Below, piece by piece: positions 34,221 through 47,300 of a DNA stretch of 64,000 bases. Within the stretch, counting starts at the first letter, position 1, and every line of letters begins with the position of its first letter. Under the pieces are notes generated by a model. It searched no databases, had not been told where the DNA came from, and saw nothing but the letters and a program-made list of their open reading frames with translations. A program made the translations under genes and the position numbers. This DNA comes from Edaphochlamys debaryana (lineage: Eukaryota; Chlorophyta; Chlorophyceae; Chlamydomonadales): the NCBI GenBank assembly GCA_016858145.1, contig JAEHOE010000026.1:992001-1056000 (forward strand). The letters are read 5' to 3'.

Positions 34221-37200
34221 ATGACAAATCACACAGGCGAAGCACCTATGAGCGGCGGGATGGCGTCAGGTGGCATGGGCGGCAACTCGGACGCTGGTAT
34301 GGGCAGCCCTAGCCCGGCTATGAGCGGGGGACCGTCTATGGGCGGTGGCGCGGCAATGGGCGACGGCCACTCTTCCATGGGTGCTATGGAGGGCATGATG
34401 GACTGCTTCGGCGCTCCTATGAAGGAGGTCCAGGGCAACTGGCAAGGCCACGTCTTCCCAGGGACCATCTTCATCATCTGGGGGCTGCACTGGTTCATCT
34501 CCGCCAGCTGGAGGCACCTGTGCGCGGTGCGCAACAAGGAGAAGTACCGGACGCGCTCGACGGAGGGCCTGCTGCCCATGATTCCGGGGCTGGCGGGATT
34601 CAATCGGTGAGCGCGGCAGTCGTCTCGGCAGGCGAGCGGGGACGATCGGCGTACAGAGCGACGGCGGGGGTTGCGACCGTCCCGCTGTACCGGGTCGCTG
34701 GCACGTGGGCCTGGGCCGCAGCCCCTTCCCCTCGGGGCCGCTGGCATTGCACGGACCCGGGCCACGTAACACACACCGTCACCTGTTCGGCGACCGCTGG
34801 TCGTCCCCTGCCTCTGTGCCCCCAGGTACCCGGTTGAGTCGGTGCTGAAGGCGGTGGGCGGCCTCCTCCTGTTCGTGCTGCAGATCACGTACGGCGGATA
34901 CAAGTGAGTGCGGCGGCGAGCGGGCGGGCTGGGGGCGGCGGGGCTGTAAGGAAGGGCAGGCAGAGCTTCAGCTGTCGTCATGGTGGAGAGAAGCGACGGA
35001 CGTGAGTGGAAGGTTGGGCAGAGCGGGGTAGAGCTTCTTTTATCTTCGTGTTGGAAGGAAGCGACGGACGTGAGACACGCCCTGCGTCAGCGCTTGTGAC
35101 CGGGAACTGGAAACCGCAAGCCACCACCCGGTCACACAAGCCGCACGTTGACTTGACCGCTGCGGACAGCTGACCGGTTCCGAGCGGCAGTGGACTGCCC
35201 GTCACGAACCGTCCGTCACTGCGGCCCGGCCCCACCCTCTCGCCCAGGTTCCTGTACTGCCCCGACGGCGCCCGCATGGGCCGTATCACCACGCAGCACC
35301 TCAACTCCTGGTCCCACGCCAGCATGAACCTGGGCTACGCGCTGTCAGGTGCGGCGCGGTGCGGCGCAGTGCAGCGCAGCGCCTACGGCAGGCGGAGCTC
35401 GGGTTGCCCAGAGCGGGGCCGTCTGCGGACGGAAACGTCGTGTTCGCACCAGGGTCTCGCTATAGGAGGGGATTGCGGGCATGGAAACGTCGGCGGCGCG
35501 GCGCTCGCCTGTGGCATTGGGGAGGGAGCTCAGGCGATGTTTCTGTCCTTGGGAGGAGATTCCTTGTGGAGCAAACCCACGCCAGCCCCAGCAAGGGGTG
35601 TCTCAGTCCTGGGCTTGCGAGCCAGTGCAACACGGTAGCACGGCCGTCACCCCTTTCCTCCCCCGCCTTCCCGCCGCAGGCATTGTGGAGTTGGCGGGCA
35701 TCTACCTGCACTTCCCGGAGGGCACCAACCAGGTGTGGGGGGACTCCGCATTCGGGCTGCTGCCCGACCCACATGGGGAAGCGGGCGGGAGGGTGGCCCG
35801 GGCAGCCCTTCTGGCACCGGGCGGCACCTAGGACACAGCGAGCTGGCGTGCTGCGCTTTGGCGTGCCCCGGAAGCCTCCTGGGGTTGGCGGGCGAAACGC
35901 CCTGGTGCTGGGCTCACTGCAGGCGCTTTGGCTAGGGCCAGGTCCGCCGGTGCCTCTCTAAAGTCGGGCGTAGTCCCACAAACGACGGAAGGACTGGCAG
36001 CTCCGGTGCCTCTGGGCTGCCTCTTAACCTCGCGCGCCGGCCAACGCCCCACACTTGGCAGCCCCCACCGGCCTGCCCCCCCCACTTCCCCAATCCAACC
36101 CTCTATCCCGCCTACACGCGCAGGCCTTCCTGGCTGGCGGCTTCGCGGTGGAGGCGCTGCTGTTTGCGCTGCACGAGAAGAACCGCATGCTGGACCGCAC
36201 CATCCACTGGCTCCTGGCGCAGCCCATCTGGTGGGTCCGGCCGCGGCCTCGGGGTTCACGACTGCCCGCACGCTGCAGGCTGATGGAACCGGTAGTTCGT
36301 GAGAAGTGTACAGGCCGGCTGTGGAGAGGAGCATGTGTGCTGGGCGTGCATGCGGTGTGAGCGTGTCATGTGCTTGGCTTGTTCAACCCACCCGGGACCC
36401 GTCGCCACCAAACCCGGTCCGGCCCCAGGTACGCCGCCTTCTTCTCCTTCCTGGAGACCTGCTTCCCCGAGCAGTTCCTGCTCACCGCGGGCCGCGCGTT
36501 CGGGCAGATCCTGCAGGTGCGTGGGGTGGATCCTGCACCTCTGGCCCCATCTTGCCCCGTGCTGCGGTCTTAGCGCGGCGTCTCCTTGGTCCCTCTCACG
36601 CCTTTGGTTCGGTCGCCCAGCCTCTGACCATCCCGATCCCCCCCCTGCTGCCATGACCGTGCAGGGCACCTGGTTCATCCAATCAGCCTCCGTGCTCTTC
36701 GGCGGTGAGCACTGCCTCTTGCCGACCGCGCCTGCGCCCTCTGGAAGGGTCCTCCTCCTGCGCCCTGGCCCCTCCCCCGTGCCCTCGGGCTCACCCGCTC
36801 CTCCCGCCTGCCCCCTTACCCCCCCACCGCCAGGCCACATCTGGTGGAGCGACGACTTCCAGGGCATCCAGGACGAGGCCCCCTCCATGTGGATCGCCAT
36901 GGTCTTCGTCTACCACGCACTCATCCTCTCGGCAGTCCTCGTATTCAGTGAGTACGGCACCGGTAGGGGGCCGGGGTCGGTGCATCCGCGGGTACGCAGT
37001 GTGGGGCATGGGGGGCACTCCTGGTCCTCCGCGTCGAGCGCGTTTGCCAAAGTTGGCACGCGCTCTTACCTACGCACCTGCAACCGGCAAACCATCGACG
37101 ACCGCCTTGTATGTGGTCCACACCATTCGCCAGTGCCCATGTCCCCATCCGTGTTCGCCTCCCTGCAGTCTACGGCGGACTGGAGCTGCTGGCGCGGCGC

Positions 37201-37374
37201 CTGGCTCCGGGCCCCTTCCAGGACGACCTGGCGGACCCCAGCGGCCTCCGCAACGGCGGCTACGAGACGTCGCGGCTGCTATCGGGGGACGAGGAGGGCG
37301 AGGGGCTCAAGAGCGTGCCGCTCAGCGTCATTGGCCGGGGGGGCGCGTTCGGCGAGGCAGGGCGCAGGCACTGA
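34221..37374 (+). CDS. TMEM45/DUF716 family multi-pass membrane protein
   Basis: Nine exons: 34221-34606, 34826-34903, 35248-35348, 35680-35732, 36124-36230, 36429-36516, 36665-36704, 36834-36947 and 37169-37374, 390 residues, somewhat longer than animal TMEM45. The extra length is a Met/Gly/Ser-rich N-terminus (GGMASGGMGG). The DUF716 core follows in family order: GHVFPGTIFIIWGLHWF, QHLNSWSHASMNLGYALSG, AFLAGGFAVEALLFALHEKN, FPEQFLLTAGRAFGQILQGT then WFIQSASVLFG, and MWIAMVFVYHALILSAVLVF. About seven hydrophobic segments are visible. The C-terminus is hydrophilic with GGYETSRLLSGDEEGE, similar to the acidic tail of animal members. Molecular function of this family is not established. ATG at 34221 is the first in frame. 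Confidence 0.9.
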
Positions 37375-37767
37375 GCGGAGGCCGGGGCTGGGGAAGGGAA
37401 AGGGTTGAGCGGGGGGCGGGGAGTTGGTGCGAGTTGCGAGGCAGGAGGGTGGATATGTATTCCGGGCGGAGGTGTCAACCGGCACAATAATATCATAGGT
37501 AGTTGAGAATGTGCGCAGGTGGCATGGGGCTGGGGTGAGGCAGAACGTGCGCGCGTGCAAGAGAGGGGTTGGGGAAGGGCGGAGCGGAGGCAGGGCCTCG
37601 AGGACGGGCGGAGACTGGCGCCATGCGCAGGAGGATGTTGCCCCACATCTCCTTGACTGGCGCCCGCGGCACTCATAGTCGCTGTTGCATTTGAGCTGCG
37701 TACTGGCAACCTCAGGCCACACAGCCCCAGTGCCTCCTGAACAAGCTCGGTGCAGACCGTCGCGAAG
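37375..37767. other. Spacer TMEM45-like / SufA-like
   Basis: 393 bp between two genes in tandem on the plus strand. It must hold the TMEM45-like 3' UTR and the SufA-like promoter. No TGTAA signal or promoter element was identified. Confidence 0.4.
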
Positions 37768-39658
37768 ATGCTGGCCAGTCTGAACGCGAAGGCTTCGGCC
37801 CGGAACCCCGTATGGCGGCAGCAGATGGCGCCCTTCACGCGGCGGACGTGCGTGGTGGCGCGCGCAGAGACAGCGGCAGGTGTGGCACCTTCCGGGGCGT
37901 GGGAGGAATGCTCAAGGTCGAGCTTGCCGCCGCTCCCGGTCCAGCTTCTACCACCTGCACTAGGCCTCTGTTTCTTTGTCCTGGCCCCCACCCCCTAGTC
38001 GTCCCGGGCGAAAGCATCCCGCGAAACATCTCGGCCCCGCTGCCCGCGCGCCATACGCACCACAGCCCGCGGCTATGGAACCAACTGTAGCTTCTCGTGC
38101 TGCAGTGCTGGTCCGGGCTGGTCCTGGTCCGGTCAGCCGAACGTGCTCGACGCTTCCGCTTCCCCCGCCTTTCCCCCTCAGCGCCCACGGTGGTCACGCA
38201 GGCCCCTGCTCAGGCCATCACCATCACCCCCGAGGTGTGACTTAGACGAGGAGCTGTCCCTTGCAGGGGGCCCTTGCTGAGGCGCGGGTGGAGCTCCCCG
38301 CAGCGTGCCTCATAGGCTGGCTCATGCTGCACGCTGGGCGGTGCACTTGAGCCTGCAGGTCCTGCCAATAGCAAGAGGATGCCGTTACTATCAGTGAATA
38401 AGCAGATGGCGTGCGTTCTGACGCTGCATGATCCGCTGACGTCTCCTTCCCCACGCCACGTGCAATCCGTCCAGGCCATGGTGCAGCTGCGCAAGCTCCG
38501 CGCCGAGGTGGGTGTGCCCCCACACATGTGGTAGCAGACGAACGCTGAGGGCATGAGAGAGAGGGGCGCTCTGGTTGACGTGTATGTGTGGCCAGCGGCC
38601 CGAGAGTGAGCGGTGTCTGCGTTGCCCCACGACGCTGTTCTTTGTCTTGCCTTTCCAGTACACCCCTTCGACCCCTTCTGTCCCCGCCTCATGCCTCACC
38701 CGCACGGACCCTGGCCCCCTGCCCCACGGCCCCCTCCTACCCCTCGCGCAGCACAAGAACCAGGACGAGCTGCTGCTGCGGGTGGGCGTTAAGCAAGGTG
38801 CGGGGGTGGGGCGGAGCGGGTCGGTGTGGACAGGCCCGCCGCCGTGTGGGCTGGACTGAGAGCCCTACAGTACCGTATGGAGCGGTGTGATGTGGAACGG
38901 GCAGGCAGGGGTCAGAGGGGAATGGGGATGGGTCCACCCGCACGGTGCCGCAGTCGCCGGTGATCGTCGTGCCATCTGCTGTCTGGGCTGGGCCTTTCGC
39001 CCCACGTGTGCTGTGCTGGTTTTAGAATGGGATCGCCAAGGTTTGGGGCCAAGCATGCCGGCCTCGTCGGAGACCAGCCGGGGACAGCGCGAGCTCGACG
39101 GGCCAATCAGCGGGGCAGCCGCTGAGGCTTGGGTTGGGGAGGCCTCTGCTGAGGCTGCTGCGCCCCCGCTCCGGTGACCCCGCAGGCGGCTGCTCTGGAC
39201 TGTCGTACATCATGGACTTCGAGGTAGGCTTGCAGGGCTGTCATACCGGGGTTGCTGGGGACACCGCCCATCAACTCTGTGCAAATGTCCCCAGACGGCG
39301 TCCTGCAGCTGAGTTTCAACGCCTCCCCCACCACCACTGCCCCCCGCAGTCCAAGGACAAGCTGACGGAGGACGATCACATCATGTCGTACGAGGACGGA
39401 TTCCGCATCTGCGTCGATCCCAAGTCCCTGCTGTACCTGTTCGGCATGCACCTGGGTTTCAGCTCGGCCCTCATCGGCGGCGGTTTCCAGTTTAACAACC
39501 CCAACGGTGAGGATGCACTTCGCAAGGAACAGGGGGTTGCGTAGGGGATACAACACTTGTACTCGGTCACCTGAAACGCCTGCCCCGCTTTGCGCCATCC
39601 CCCCTCCCGCCTTCCAGCCACTGACTCATGCGGCTGCGGCAAGTCCTTCGGCGTCTGA
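37768..39658 (+). CDS. SUFA: Plastid A-type iron-sulfur carrier (SufA/IscA-like)
   Basis: Delivers Fe-S clusters from the SUF scaffold to apoproteins. Seven short exons: 37768-37879, 38182-38234, 38475-38507, 38752-38797, 39186-39223, 39350-39506 and 39618-39658, 159 residues. The first ~37 residues have transit-peptide composition (MLASLNAKASARNPVW, TRRTCVVARAE) with a plausible VARA cleavage site. The HesB/IscA domain has all three conserved cysteines: GGCSGLSYIMDFE carries the first, and the C-terminal DSCGCGKSF carries the CGC pair. GFRICVDPKSLLYLFGM and IGGGFQFNNPN are also typical. A second start (GTG at 37750) is ignored in favour of the ATG. TGTAA at 40177-40181 is a plausible poly(A) signal. 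Confidence 0.95.
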
Positions 39659-40176
39659 GCGGACAGCTGCGGTCCGGGAGCGGGGGACATACGACACGCA
39701 ACGGCCAGCTCCTCTTCAACGCGGTGGTGCTGTGGCGTTCCGTCACTGGCGGAGCCGTGGGGCCCGGATGTTGGGCAGTGGAGGACAGCGTCTGGCTTGG
39801 GGTGGCGGTGCTTGCCGTGAGAGGAACAGTCGGGGTGCTCGGGGTGCGTGTATCAACCCCCCACGCGGTGCCTGTACCGATAATTACGGAGCCCTTCTGG
39901 TGTGTACCTGAAGGCATGGGGCTCCGGTGCTCGAGAGCTCGGAAGCGGGTGAGAGGCAGTGTTCGCAGACCTCGCACGAGCGGCTAGTCTGTTGTGTATC
40001 GCGGTACCAATGTTTGATTTGGTGTGATGTTGGCCAGAGTACCGGGGTGACGCGAATGTTTAGCACGTGAAGGGGCAGGGGCAATAAACGAGAACGCATG
40101 GCAGGATGGCTCGGATGCGTGCAGCCTGGGGAGCCAGTCATATCAGTGACCTGCGGCTGCGGCCTCAGATTGGAGC

Positions 40177-40181
40177 TGTAA
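40177..40181 (+). terminator. Candidate poly(A) signal TGTAA of the SufA-like gene
   Basis: About 520 bases after the stop codon, on the sense strand. Confidence 0.5.
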
Positions 40182-41738
40182 AGTGCTGTCAGGTTGTACC
40201 GTCGTAAGCCCTCTTCTGCGGGGGTTCTGTGCTCGCAGGGGCCGTGCAGCGCTCTGGCGCTGGTGGCTGCCGGGACCTCAGACGCTGCGAGGGCGGGCGG
40301 GCAGCGGGGATTCAGGCATACCGGTAGTGGACAGGGCAGGCAGGACAGCGCAGGCAAGGTGTCCTCTTCTGCGGGGGGCTGCGTGTCCCAGTATCAGCAG
40401 GCCTGGCCTTTCTCCCTCTCCAGTTTCCCTCCAGTGTCCACCAGCCCAAGGAACATGTTATTTTCGAAGACGAAAATGCGGTTTGAGGAAGCTGAGTGCA
40501 GAACGAGCGGTGACGGCGGAGGGCCGCGGGAGCGCGAGTGTTTGCGGGTGCCGTACGGCAGAGCTTGGGTTGAGCCAGGTGCACTGCTCGCCTCGTGCTG
40601 CGTGGCGTGCTGTCAAGTGCTGTGTGAGCCACTTAGTCGCGTGCTTAGGCGACCGGAGCGCCTCAGGGCCGGTCGCAATTTTTGTTTCCCACCCGCCCAC
40701 CCTTCATGTCTGGAGTGTTTGTCCCGCTGGGTCTTCTCTTGTTTTCCCGCGCTGGGGGGTTGGTTCTTGGCTCTCGGTGCGGCCGCGAGGCGCGGCCAGG
40801 TCGCTAGCGGGCACGGGGCCAAGCCTCCGAAGTGGTGGGCAACGCGGAGCGGCCCGGGATCAGGGCGGCCTGTCCGCCATTCATTTCCCCCTTTCATCCG
40901 TTGCCTCCCTCAGCGTTGGTGGTGTTTGTGGGCTCAGTGGTCGTGAGTGGCGGTGTCAAGGGTCAGAGGTCTACCGCGAGCCCTTCTGTCTCGAGGCCCG
41001 ACTTAAAACCGGGCTCCCTACCGCCCCGGGATGCAGCCCTCGCATGTCCAGCACCCACCGATGCAGAACTACTCAAGCCGCAGCCGTCACCGCCCGGCGC
41101 CCGCAGCAAGCCCGCCATCCCTCGCACGCTGCGCCCTCACGCGCATCCGCGAGGCTGCGCTAGCACCATAAACGCAGCCCTTGCGGCCCCGCGGCCCTCA
41201 GCTCGAAGTTCCCTCCCTCCGTGTTCCGCCCGCAGGCCCCCATGCCTCCTAGCCCTCCATCCTCCCGCCCTGCACCATTGGAACGCCTCCGCACGGCCCC
41301 GCCACCCCCCTCATCGCCAAACTTCGCCAACCCGCTCCTGCGGCTCCCCCCCGTATTCCGCTCTCCCCCTCACCATGTCTACAATAACCCTCACCACGTG
41401 CGTCCACCCCGCACTACGCACCCCATCCTGCCTATGCACACCGCTCCGACAGGGGCGCCGACGGAGGCCCGGCAGCGGTGGCGGAGCTGGCGGCGGCGGC
41501 ACCGCCAGCCACCGACGCCTCTTGCGGCAGGGACTTGCGTACCCGCCGCGGCTCGGCGCGTCCTCCCGGGACTCGCGGAAGGCGTCCGCCGCCACCTGGC
41601 ACGCAGCGCTCCGTAGCCGGGCCCCCGGGCCCCCTCCGTTGCACGCCTCCGCCAGCGCTCTGCAGCCATCGGTTGCTCATTCCCCGGTTGCTCACAGTCC
41701 CCCGAAAGGGACCGTCCTGCGTGCGTACGCCTAAGCGC
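40182..41738. other. Spacer without supported gene
   Basis: Long plus-strand open frames overlap here in several frames (for example 40183-41163 and 40832-41734), but they show no splice structure, no domain and compositional bias only. Part of 41200-41738 may be the 3' flank of the minus-strand OPR-like fragment. Confidence 0.4.
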
Positions 41739-42089
41739 CTAACGCCACAGCTCCTCCGTTGCGACCACAGCCATCAGCCGCAGCCAAAGAGCTGGCGGCG
41801 ACGCTGACGGCCCTGACGCCGCCGCCGGCGCATTTTCCGGCGTGGCAGATCCGTCAGCAGCGGGGCTTGCCCCGGCACCGGCACCGGGACTGGGACCGGG
41901 ACCGGGACTGAGGCGACTGCGCAGGAGCGCCTCCACCAGGGAAGCGCAAAGGCCGTCACGTGCCTCCCCGAAGGGCTGCATGCGACTGCCCAGCTTCCCC
42001 AGCGCCCGCAGTAGCCCCATGGCCGCCTCAGCCTCGCCGTAGGCCAGCAGCGGCGTGGGGAACCGGGCCAGGCCTGGGGCCAGGCAGGG
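41739..42089 (-). pseudogene. Orphan OPR-like terminal exon
   Basis: A minus-strand open frame starts after a good acceptor (CCCCAG, exon from 42089, or 42073 with the second acceptor) and ends at the stop at 41739-41741. It encodes LLAYGEAEAAMGLLRALGKL, then a Pro/Gly/Ala linker, then ALWLRLMAVVATEELWR. The helical pattern resembles that of OPR proteins, including the gene at 3490-7834. No preceding exon could be found in the next 2 kb upstream on the minus strand. Either a gene remnant, or the last exon of a gene whose other exons were missed. Confidence 0.35.
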
Positions 42090-44310
42090 CTGGGGCCGAT
42101 GGGCTAGGTAACAGAGCACACGCGGGGCTGCGCTGTGCGGGCAGCGTGGGCAGCGTGGGCGCGCGCTCAGGCGCCCGGCCTTGCCGCCATCTCTATCTGC
42201 GTACCCGCTCCGGACGGCTAATATCACAGCCGCGAACGCTTGGGCTTCGTATGTCTATGGTACCTATAAGGCAGGTAAGAAGAGGCGGTGCAAGCGAGCG
42301 TCGACCATGCCCTCTCTTGCAGCCCTGGCCCCTTGCTTCGTGCGGCGGGGCGAGCACGGGTATGCTTCCCAGCAACCACACATTCTGCACGAAGCGTGGC
42401 ACCGGGTCTCAGTAGGCGATCAAGTACAAAAGGGCTATGCCCTTGCAGAGGGACCCTTGAGGACCGCACCGCATAAACACGATCCTGCGCCAACCGGCTC
42501 CCAGCAGCTCCTGTCCCAAGCCACGCCCCCCAAATAGAATGACAAGCCTTGTGAATCCTGAGATACGCCCACAAGCGGCGCGTAATAGCAAGTGCAGGTG
42601 CGAGTTGCAACCACGCGAAACAGTCGAATAGGGTCGATTCCCCAGTAGCTTGTAGGTCTCTTGAAGGGGGGAGAGCACTCGAGGGCTCGCCCCCGGATGA
42701 ATACTGCAGATACTACATGCACCGGTATGCAGGAGCTAATAACAGGGGCCTCAGCCCCGCCAAAACCACACGAGCCGCAAAGGCACCGCCGGACACACCG
42801 CAGGCAACCACGTCACCAAGGGCCACGTTAGCCGCATGTGGTTACTTCAAACGGAATCGCAAATTGTGAATGGATGTTGCTTTGCCTTGTATTCACGGGC
42901 CCACGGGACGACCCGCCAACCGCTTGCCACCCAGCCAGAGCCAGGGCCCTCCCACGATAACCCAGTGCATCCCCCCCTCCCCATGTTACTCGACTTGCGA
43001 GTTCCGGCAACCACAAAAGAAGTGTGAAAGAAGCAAATGGACACAGGGCCAACCCATATGAAGCGCTCCACACCCTCAGGGCAGCTCAGCGCAGAGCGCG
43101 GAAGCCTGACAGCCGCTAGCCGCATAGCTCCTCCCGGCCGGCTTCCCGCCCCGGCCTCTCGGCGCCTGGGTCTGCTCCCGCGACCCCCACAGGGGTGCAG
43201 CCGCCGGCATGTAGGTCCAGGGGTGGGTAGGCCTTGACTGCCCGCCCAGTACCGAGGCCCGGCCTGGTGTCCCGATAGGTCGCAAATCAATAGGCAAGCA
43301 TCATCACAGCACCTCAGCCCAGCACCGCCCAGTGACCAGTGTACAAGCCTTTCTCAGGGTTCCGGGGCCCAGCAATAGCGCCGCTAGCTTCCCCCGTCCC
43401 AGCTCGGCTGCACCCCATGGGAGGCATGACGCGCAGCCGGCGGGGACCAAAGGAAAGGAAGAGGAACCACGAATGCGGTCCCCGGAATCGCATGCAACAT
43501 CGCCCAACCGCCAATCAGCCACCCCCGACACCAACAGCCCAAAACGCCGGCGAGAGCATGCTCCCAGCCGGCCCCTCCTGCCGTGCCTTACGCCACCATG
43601 CGCAGATTGAGATTACTAGGTTCAAGAATAGGGGTCATCCCGCTGTGCCGCAGCTCTGCTTACTAAGCCTTGCGCTTCTTGGCGGCCTTGGTCTCCTCGG
43701 TCGGGTCATCCCCGCACGTTTGCGTCGTCGTCTTCCCGTTGCACGCCTCTTCTGTGCAGCGCAGCGGCTTGGTACCGCCCTGCCCGCCCCCCAGAAGCCA
43801 GCCTCGAGGCCCCCCGTCCACGGCCTCCGTACATCTCCCACCTTGCGTACCATACACTTTGCAGGTACACATAATGCCCGCTTGTCCGCCGCGCTTGTGC
43901 TTCCTCGGCTTGCGCAAGCAGCCCGTTGCCGACAGACCCGATCACATACGGTACCGAGAGTAGCGAAAAGGTCCGACGCCCTCGCTTGCTGTCAGCCGCA
44001 CGCAAACGCACAACGTGCCCTCGACCTCTGTCACAAGGCCGCAACGGCTCTCGCACTGCGTGCCACGACCCGCAGGCATAGCTGCCGTACAGCTGCCGTA
44101 CAGCTGTACGCGGAGCTGAAGCCGTCACGTCACGTCAACACCCACTCAGCGCGCAGGCCCGGCCCACATCGCCCGCCGGCCGCCCGCCGCAAGCGGACCT
44201 CCGGCTGCTCCTCTGCCCCCGTGCGCGCACGTGCCCGAACCACTGAGCGTACGGCACACACCTCGTACGGCACGGCAGCCTTGTACGGCGGCGGCCCCGT
44301 GCGGCGCGGC
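42090..44310. other. Spacer and kinase 3' flank
   Basis: Contains the 3' UTR of the kinase (minus strand, below 44311). Short GTAC/CAGCTGCCGTA repeats occur at 44085-44115. A minus-strand frame at 43663-43917 encodes a Cys- and Lys-containing tail; see findings. No RNA gene was seen. Confidence 0.4.
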
Positions 44311-47300
44311 TCACGAGCGCCTGCAGAAGCGCAGCATGCGCCGCAGCTCCGCCACGATGTGCTCTATGGAGGGCCGCTCCGAGGGGCGCTCCTCCGTGCA
44401 GGCCGAGATGAGGGCGCGCAGGGCGTAGGGGCAGGCGCCGTCGTCCGTGGGCGTCCGCAGCCGAGCGCCCTGGGACACGACCTGGGGAGAGGGAGGGGGA
44501 AGAGGGGCGGGGAGGGGAGGGGAGGGCCCCGGCGGAAGAGGCGGGGTCGGTTGCAGGGCGCGGGTGCGGGCACGGGTAAGGGTGCGTTTGGGGGGAGGGG
44601 TACGTTCGCCGATGGCGGCAGCGGCCGCTGGCCAGACGCATGGGCGAAGGAAAGCGAAGGATTTATCGCAAGCGCCCATCGCAAATCGATCAAGGCATGC
44701 ATGCTTAGACTGCGCAGGCGACGCGCTCCCGCTCAGCTTGCGAAATGGGCGTGTCGTGCACAGACACACTCGCCAAGGGTCGGGCATCCCCAGACCTTCC
44801 CACGCCTCCCCTCCGCCCGCAAGGACCCCAGGTCGACAATCACCCCGAAGCCCCCCTTGGACCAACCCCCCCGCCCCCTCCCCAACCACACGCACCAGGC
44901 GCACGAAGTCCGCCATCTTGCACGAGGCCCAGGGGCGCTCCCCCGTCACCAGCTCCCACAGGACCACGCCGTAGCTGCGGGGGGTATTGAGGGGAACGGG
45001 TTGGGGGGCGTTGGAGGGTAGGAGTGGTGGGGGGGTTGAGGGCGTGCCCGAGGCCAAGCCCAAAAGCGGGAGGGAGGTCCCAACACGGGACTGCGCGGCC
45101 GCGTAGGCACCTCGACAGGAGGACCCGGACCCAGAGCTCTGCTCCGGCTCCTTGCCCTTGCAAGGATGCTGCATGCAAGATGCAGCGCAACGGAGAACGC
45201 CGACTAATGCTCTGGGATGCAAGGATCCGGGGTGCTGCACGCAAGATGCAGCACGTGTCCCGCACCTGAAGATGTCCATCTTGTCCGACAGCCCGCCGTC
45301 CAGGTGGGGGTCCCAGCACTCGGGGGCCTGGGGGGCCGGGGTAGGGGGCAGGGGCAGGGGGTCATGAGTCCGCGTCACCCAAGCGCAGGCCGCAACCAGC
45401 CAGCCGCCCCCACAGCGGCCGGGCACGGGGTCGGCGGTACGAGCACTGCATCAGTAATGCCCTTTACTGCATCAGTACTGCCCTGTACGGCACCCCGCCC
45501 ACCATGTAGGCCATGGATCCTGTCTCCGGGCGGTTGGTGTCCAGATAGGCCGAGTACTTGACCCTGCAGGGCCGGGGCCGAGGCCGGTGTTCGGTGTTCT
45601 GGGTTCGGCCGTTAGGGGCTAAGCGCGCTCGAGACATCCCCCTGCCCCCGGCCCACATCAAACAACCAACCACCCGGGCCGGGCCCGGGCCCGGCGCACG
45701 TGGCGGATCCGACCCGTGGACCTGGCACCTCCCACGGCCTCCGCACCTGCTCAGCCCGAAGTCGCTGATCTTGGCCCGCCCCGTCGCATTCAACAGGATG
45801 TTGGAGGGCTTGAGGTCCCTGCACGCACATGCCGAAATAGAGGGTCAGCGGGGGGTCGGGGCTCGGTGGCCTAGGACCTGGGACCTGCCCTCAACGACCG
45901 CACGAGCTTCCCCCAGCCTTGCCACAGGCCGTGTCAGCATACCGTCCCGCACCGGCAACCCACCAAGGCCGCATCCCCAAGCCGGCATCCCAGGACGCCA
46001 TGCTGTTAGTAAGCTCCCTCATTTAGTGCGCCAACCCCCAGCCAAGCTCCGTGCCACCTCCAAGCTCTCAGCTTCCCCACCTGTGCACGACCGCCGGTAG
46101 CCCCTTGCTGTGCCACCTACTGGGCCCCCCCCATCCCCCGCCCAGCCCCAGCCCCGCGCATTGCATGTCCGTCACCCATTCCCCACCCCCAGCTCCCCCA
46201 CCTGTGCACGACCGCCGGCGAGCGCGTGTGCAGGTACTGCAGCCCCAGGGCCACGTCCAGAGCGATCTCCAGCACCCGGTGGGGGGGGAGCGGGGAGGCG
46301 CCGGCGGTGGGGAAGGAGGCGCCCGGGAACACGGCGGCGGAGACGTCGGTGCGCGTCCAGCCGTCGGCCAGGGGGGCGGCGGCGGCCGAGGGGGCGGGAG
46401 GGGGCGGCGGCGGCGTGGCGGAGCCCGAGGGGTCGCGTCGGTGCAGCACTGCAGGGGCTCGGGGACCGGGGAGGGGGTGTTGAGTGGGTTAGCGGGTCAC
46501 TCATTCTGTACTAGTTGCGAACTTCTGCAACCATCTACCCGCACCCCCACCCACCCCGCAGGCCCACAACACCCCCCCTTACCCCATCCCCATCCCCCCA
46601 TCCCCATCCCCCCACCCCCACCCGCGTCCAGGCTGGTGGCGCAGAGCTCCTCCACCAGGCAGATGTCGGGCGGCTGCAGGCAGCCCCCCAGCAGCCGCAC
46701 CACGTTGTCGTGGCGCAGGCTGGACAGGACAGTGATCTCCTGCAGGGGGGGCGGGGGGGGCGGGGGGGGTGATGAGGGGGTGAGGGCGTGAGCGGCGTCC
46801 GGCGGGGGGGACAGGAGGTGAGAGGGCGCGGGGCTGAGGTGTGAGGAGAGCGGCGTCGGTCGAGGCTGGTGGGCCGTGGGAGGTGAGGGACGCCGTTGGG
46901 GCCCGGAGGGCTTCCCGGCGTGCACCCTCATCCCCCCCGTCTTCCCTCCCCAGCCCCCCTCCCCCGTCTTTCCCCCCCCACCACCTGCACGAACACCTCT
47001 ATGTCGTCTATGGTGCAGCCCTGCAGCATGGGCCGCAGGCTCTTGATGGCCACCGGCTGCCCGCGGTAGGCGCCCGCGAACACGCTGCCGAACTGCCCGC
47101 TGCCCAGGGGCCGGGAGGAGTCGATGGACACGTCGCGCTGCGGAGGGAAGGGGCAGGGGGTGTTTATTGCTGAGCGGGAACGTGCCGACGCCAGGGAAAC
47201 CTTGTATGGAGAGGTATGAAGGGGCAGGGGGGAGAGGGAGGAGGGGAGGGGCAGGGTGAGGGGCGTGGCAGTGGTGAGGAGGGGATGGGCCACGGAGGCG

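Noticed and set aside
40183..41163. 326-codon plus-strand open frame downstream of the SufA-like gene
   Set aside because: Equally long frames overlap it, no splice sites or domains support it, and the composition is that of high-GC non-coding DNA.
43339..45021. 560-codon plus-strand open frame
   Set aside because: Its right part is antisense to the last two kinase exons and their intron; Arg/Ala/Pro composition is a mirror effect of GC-rich sequence.
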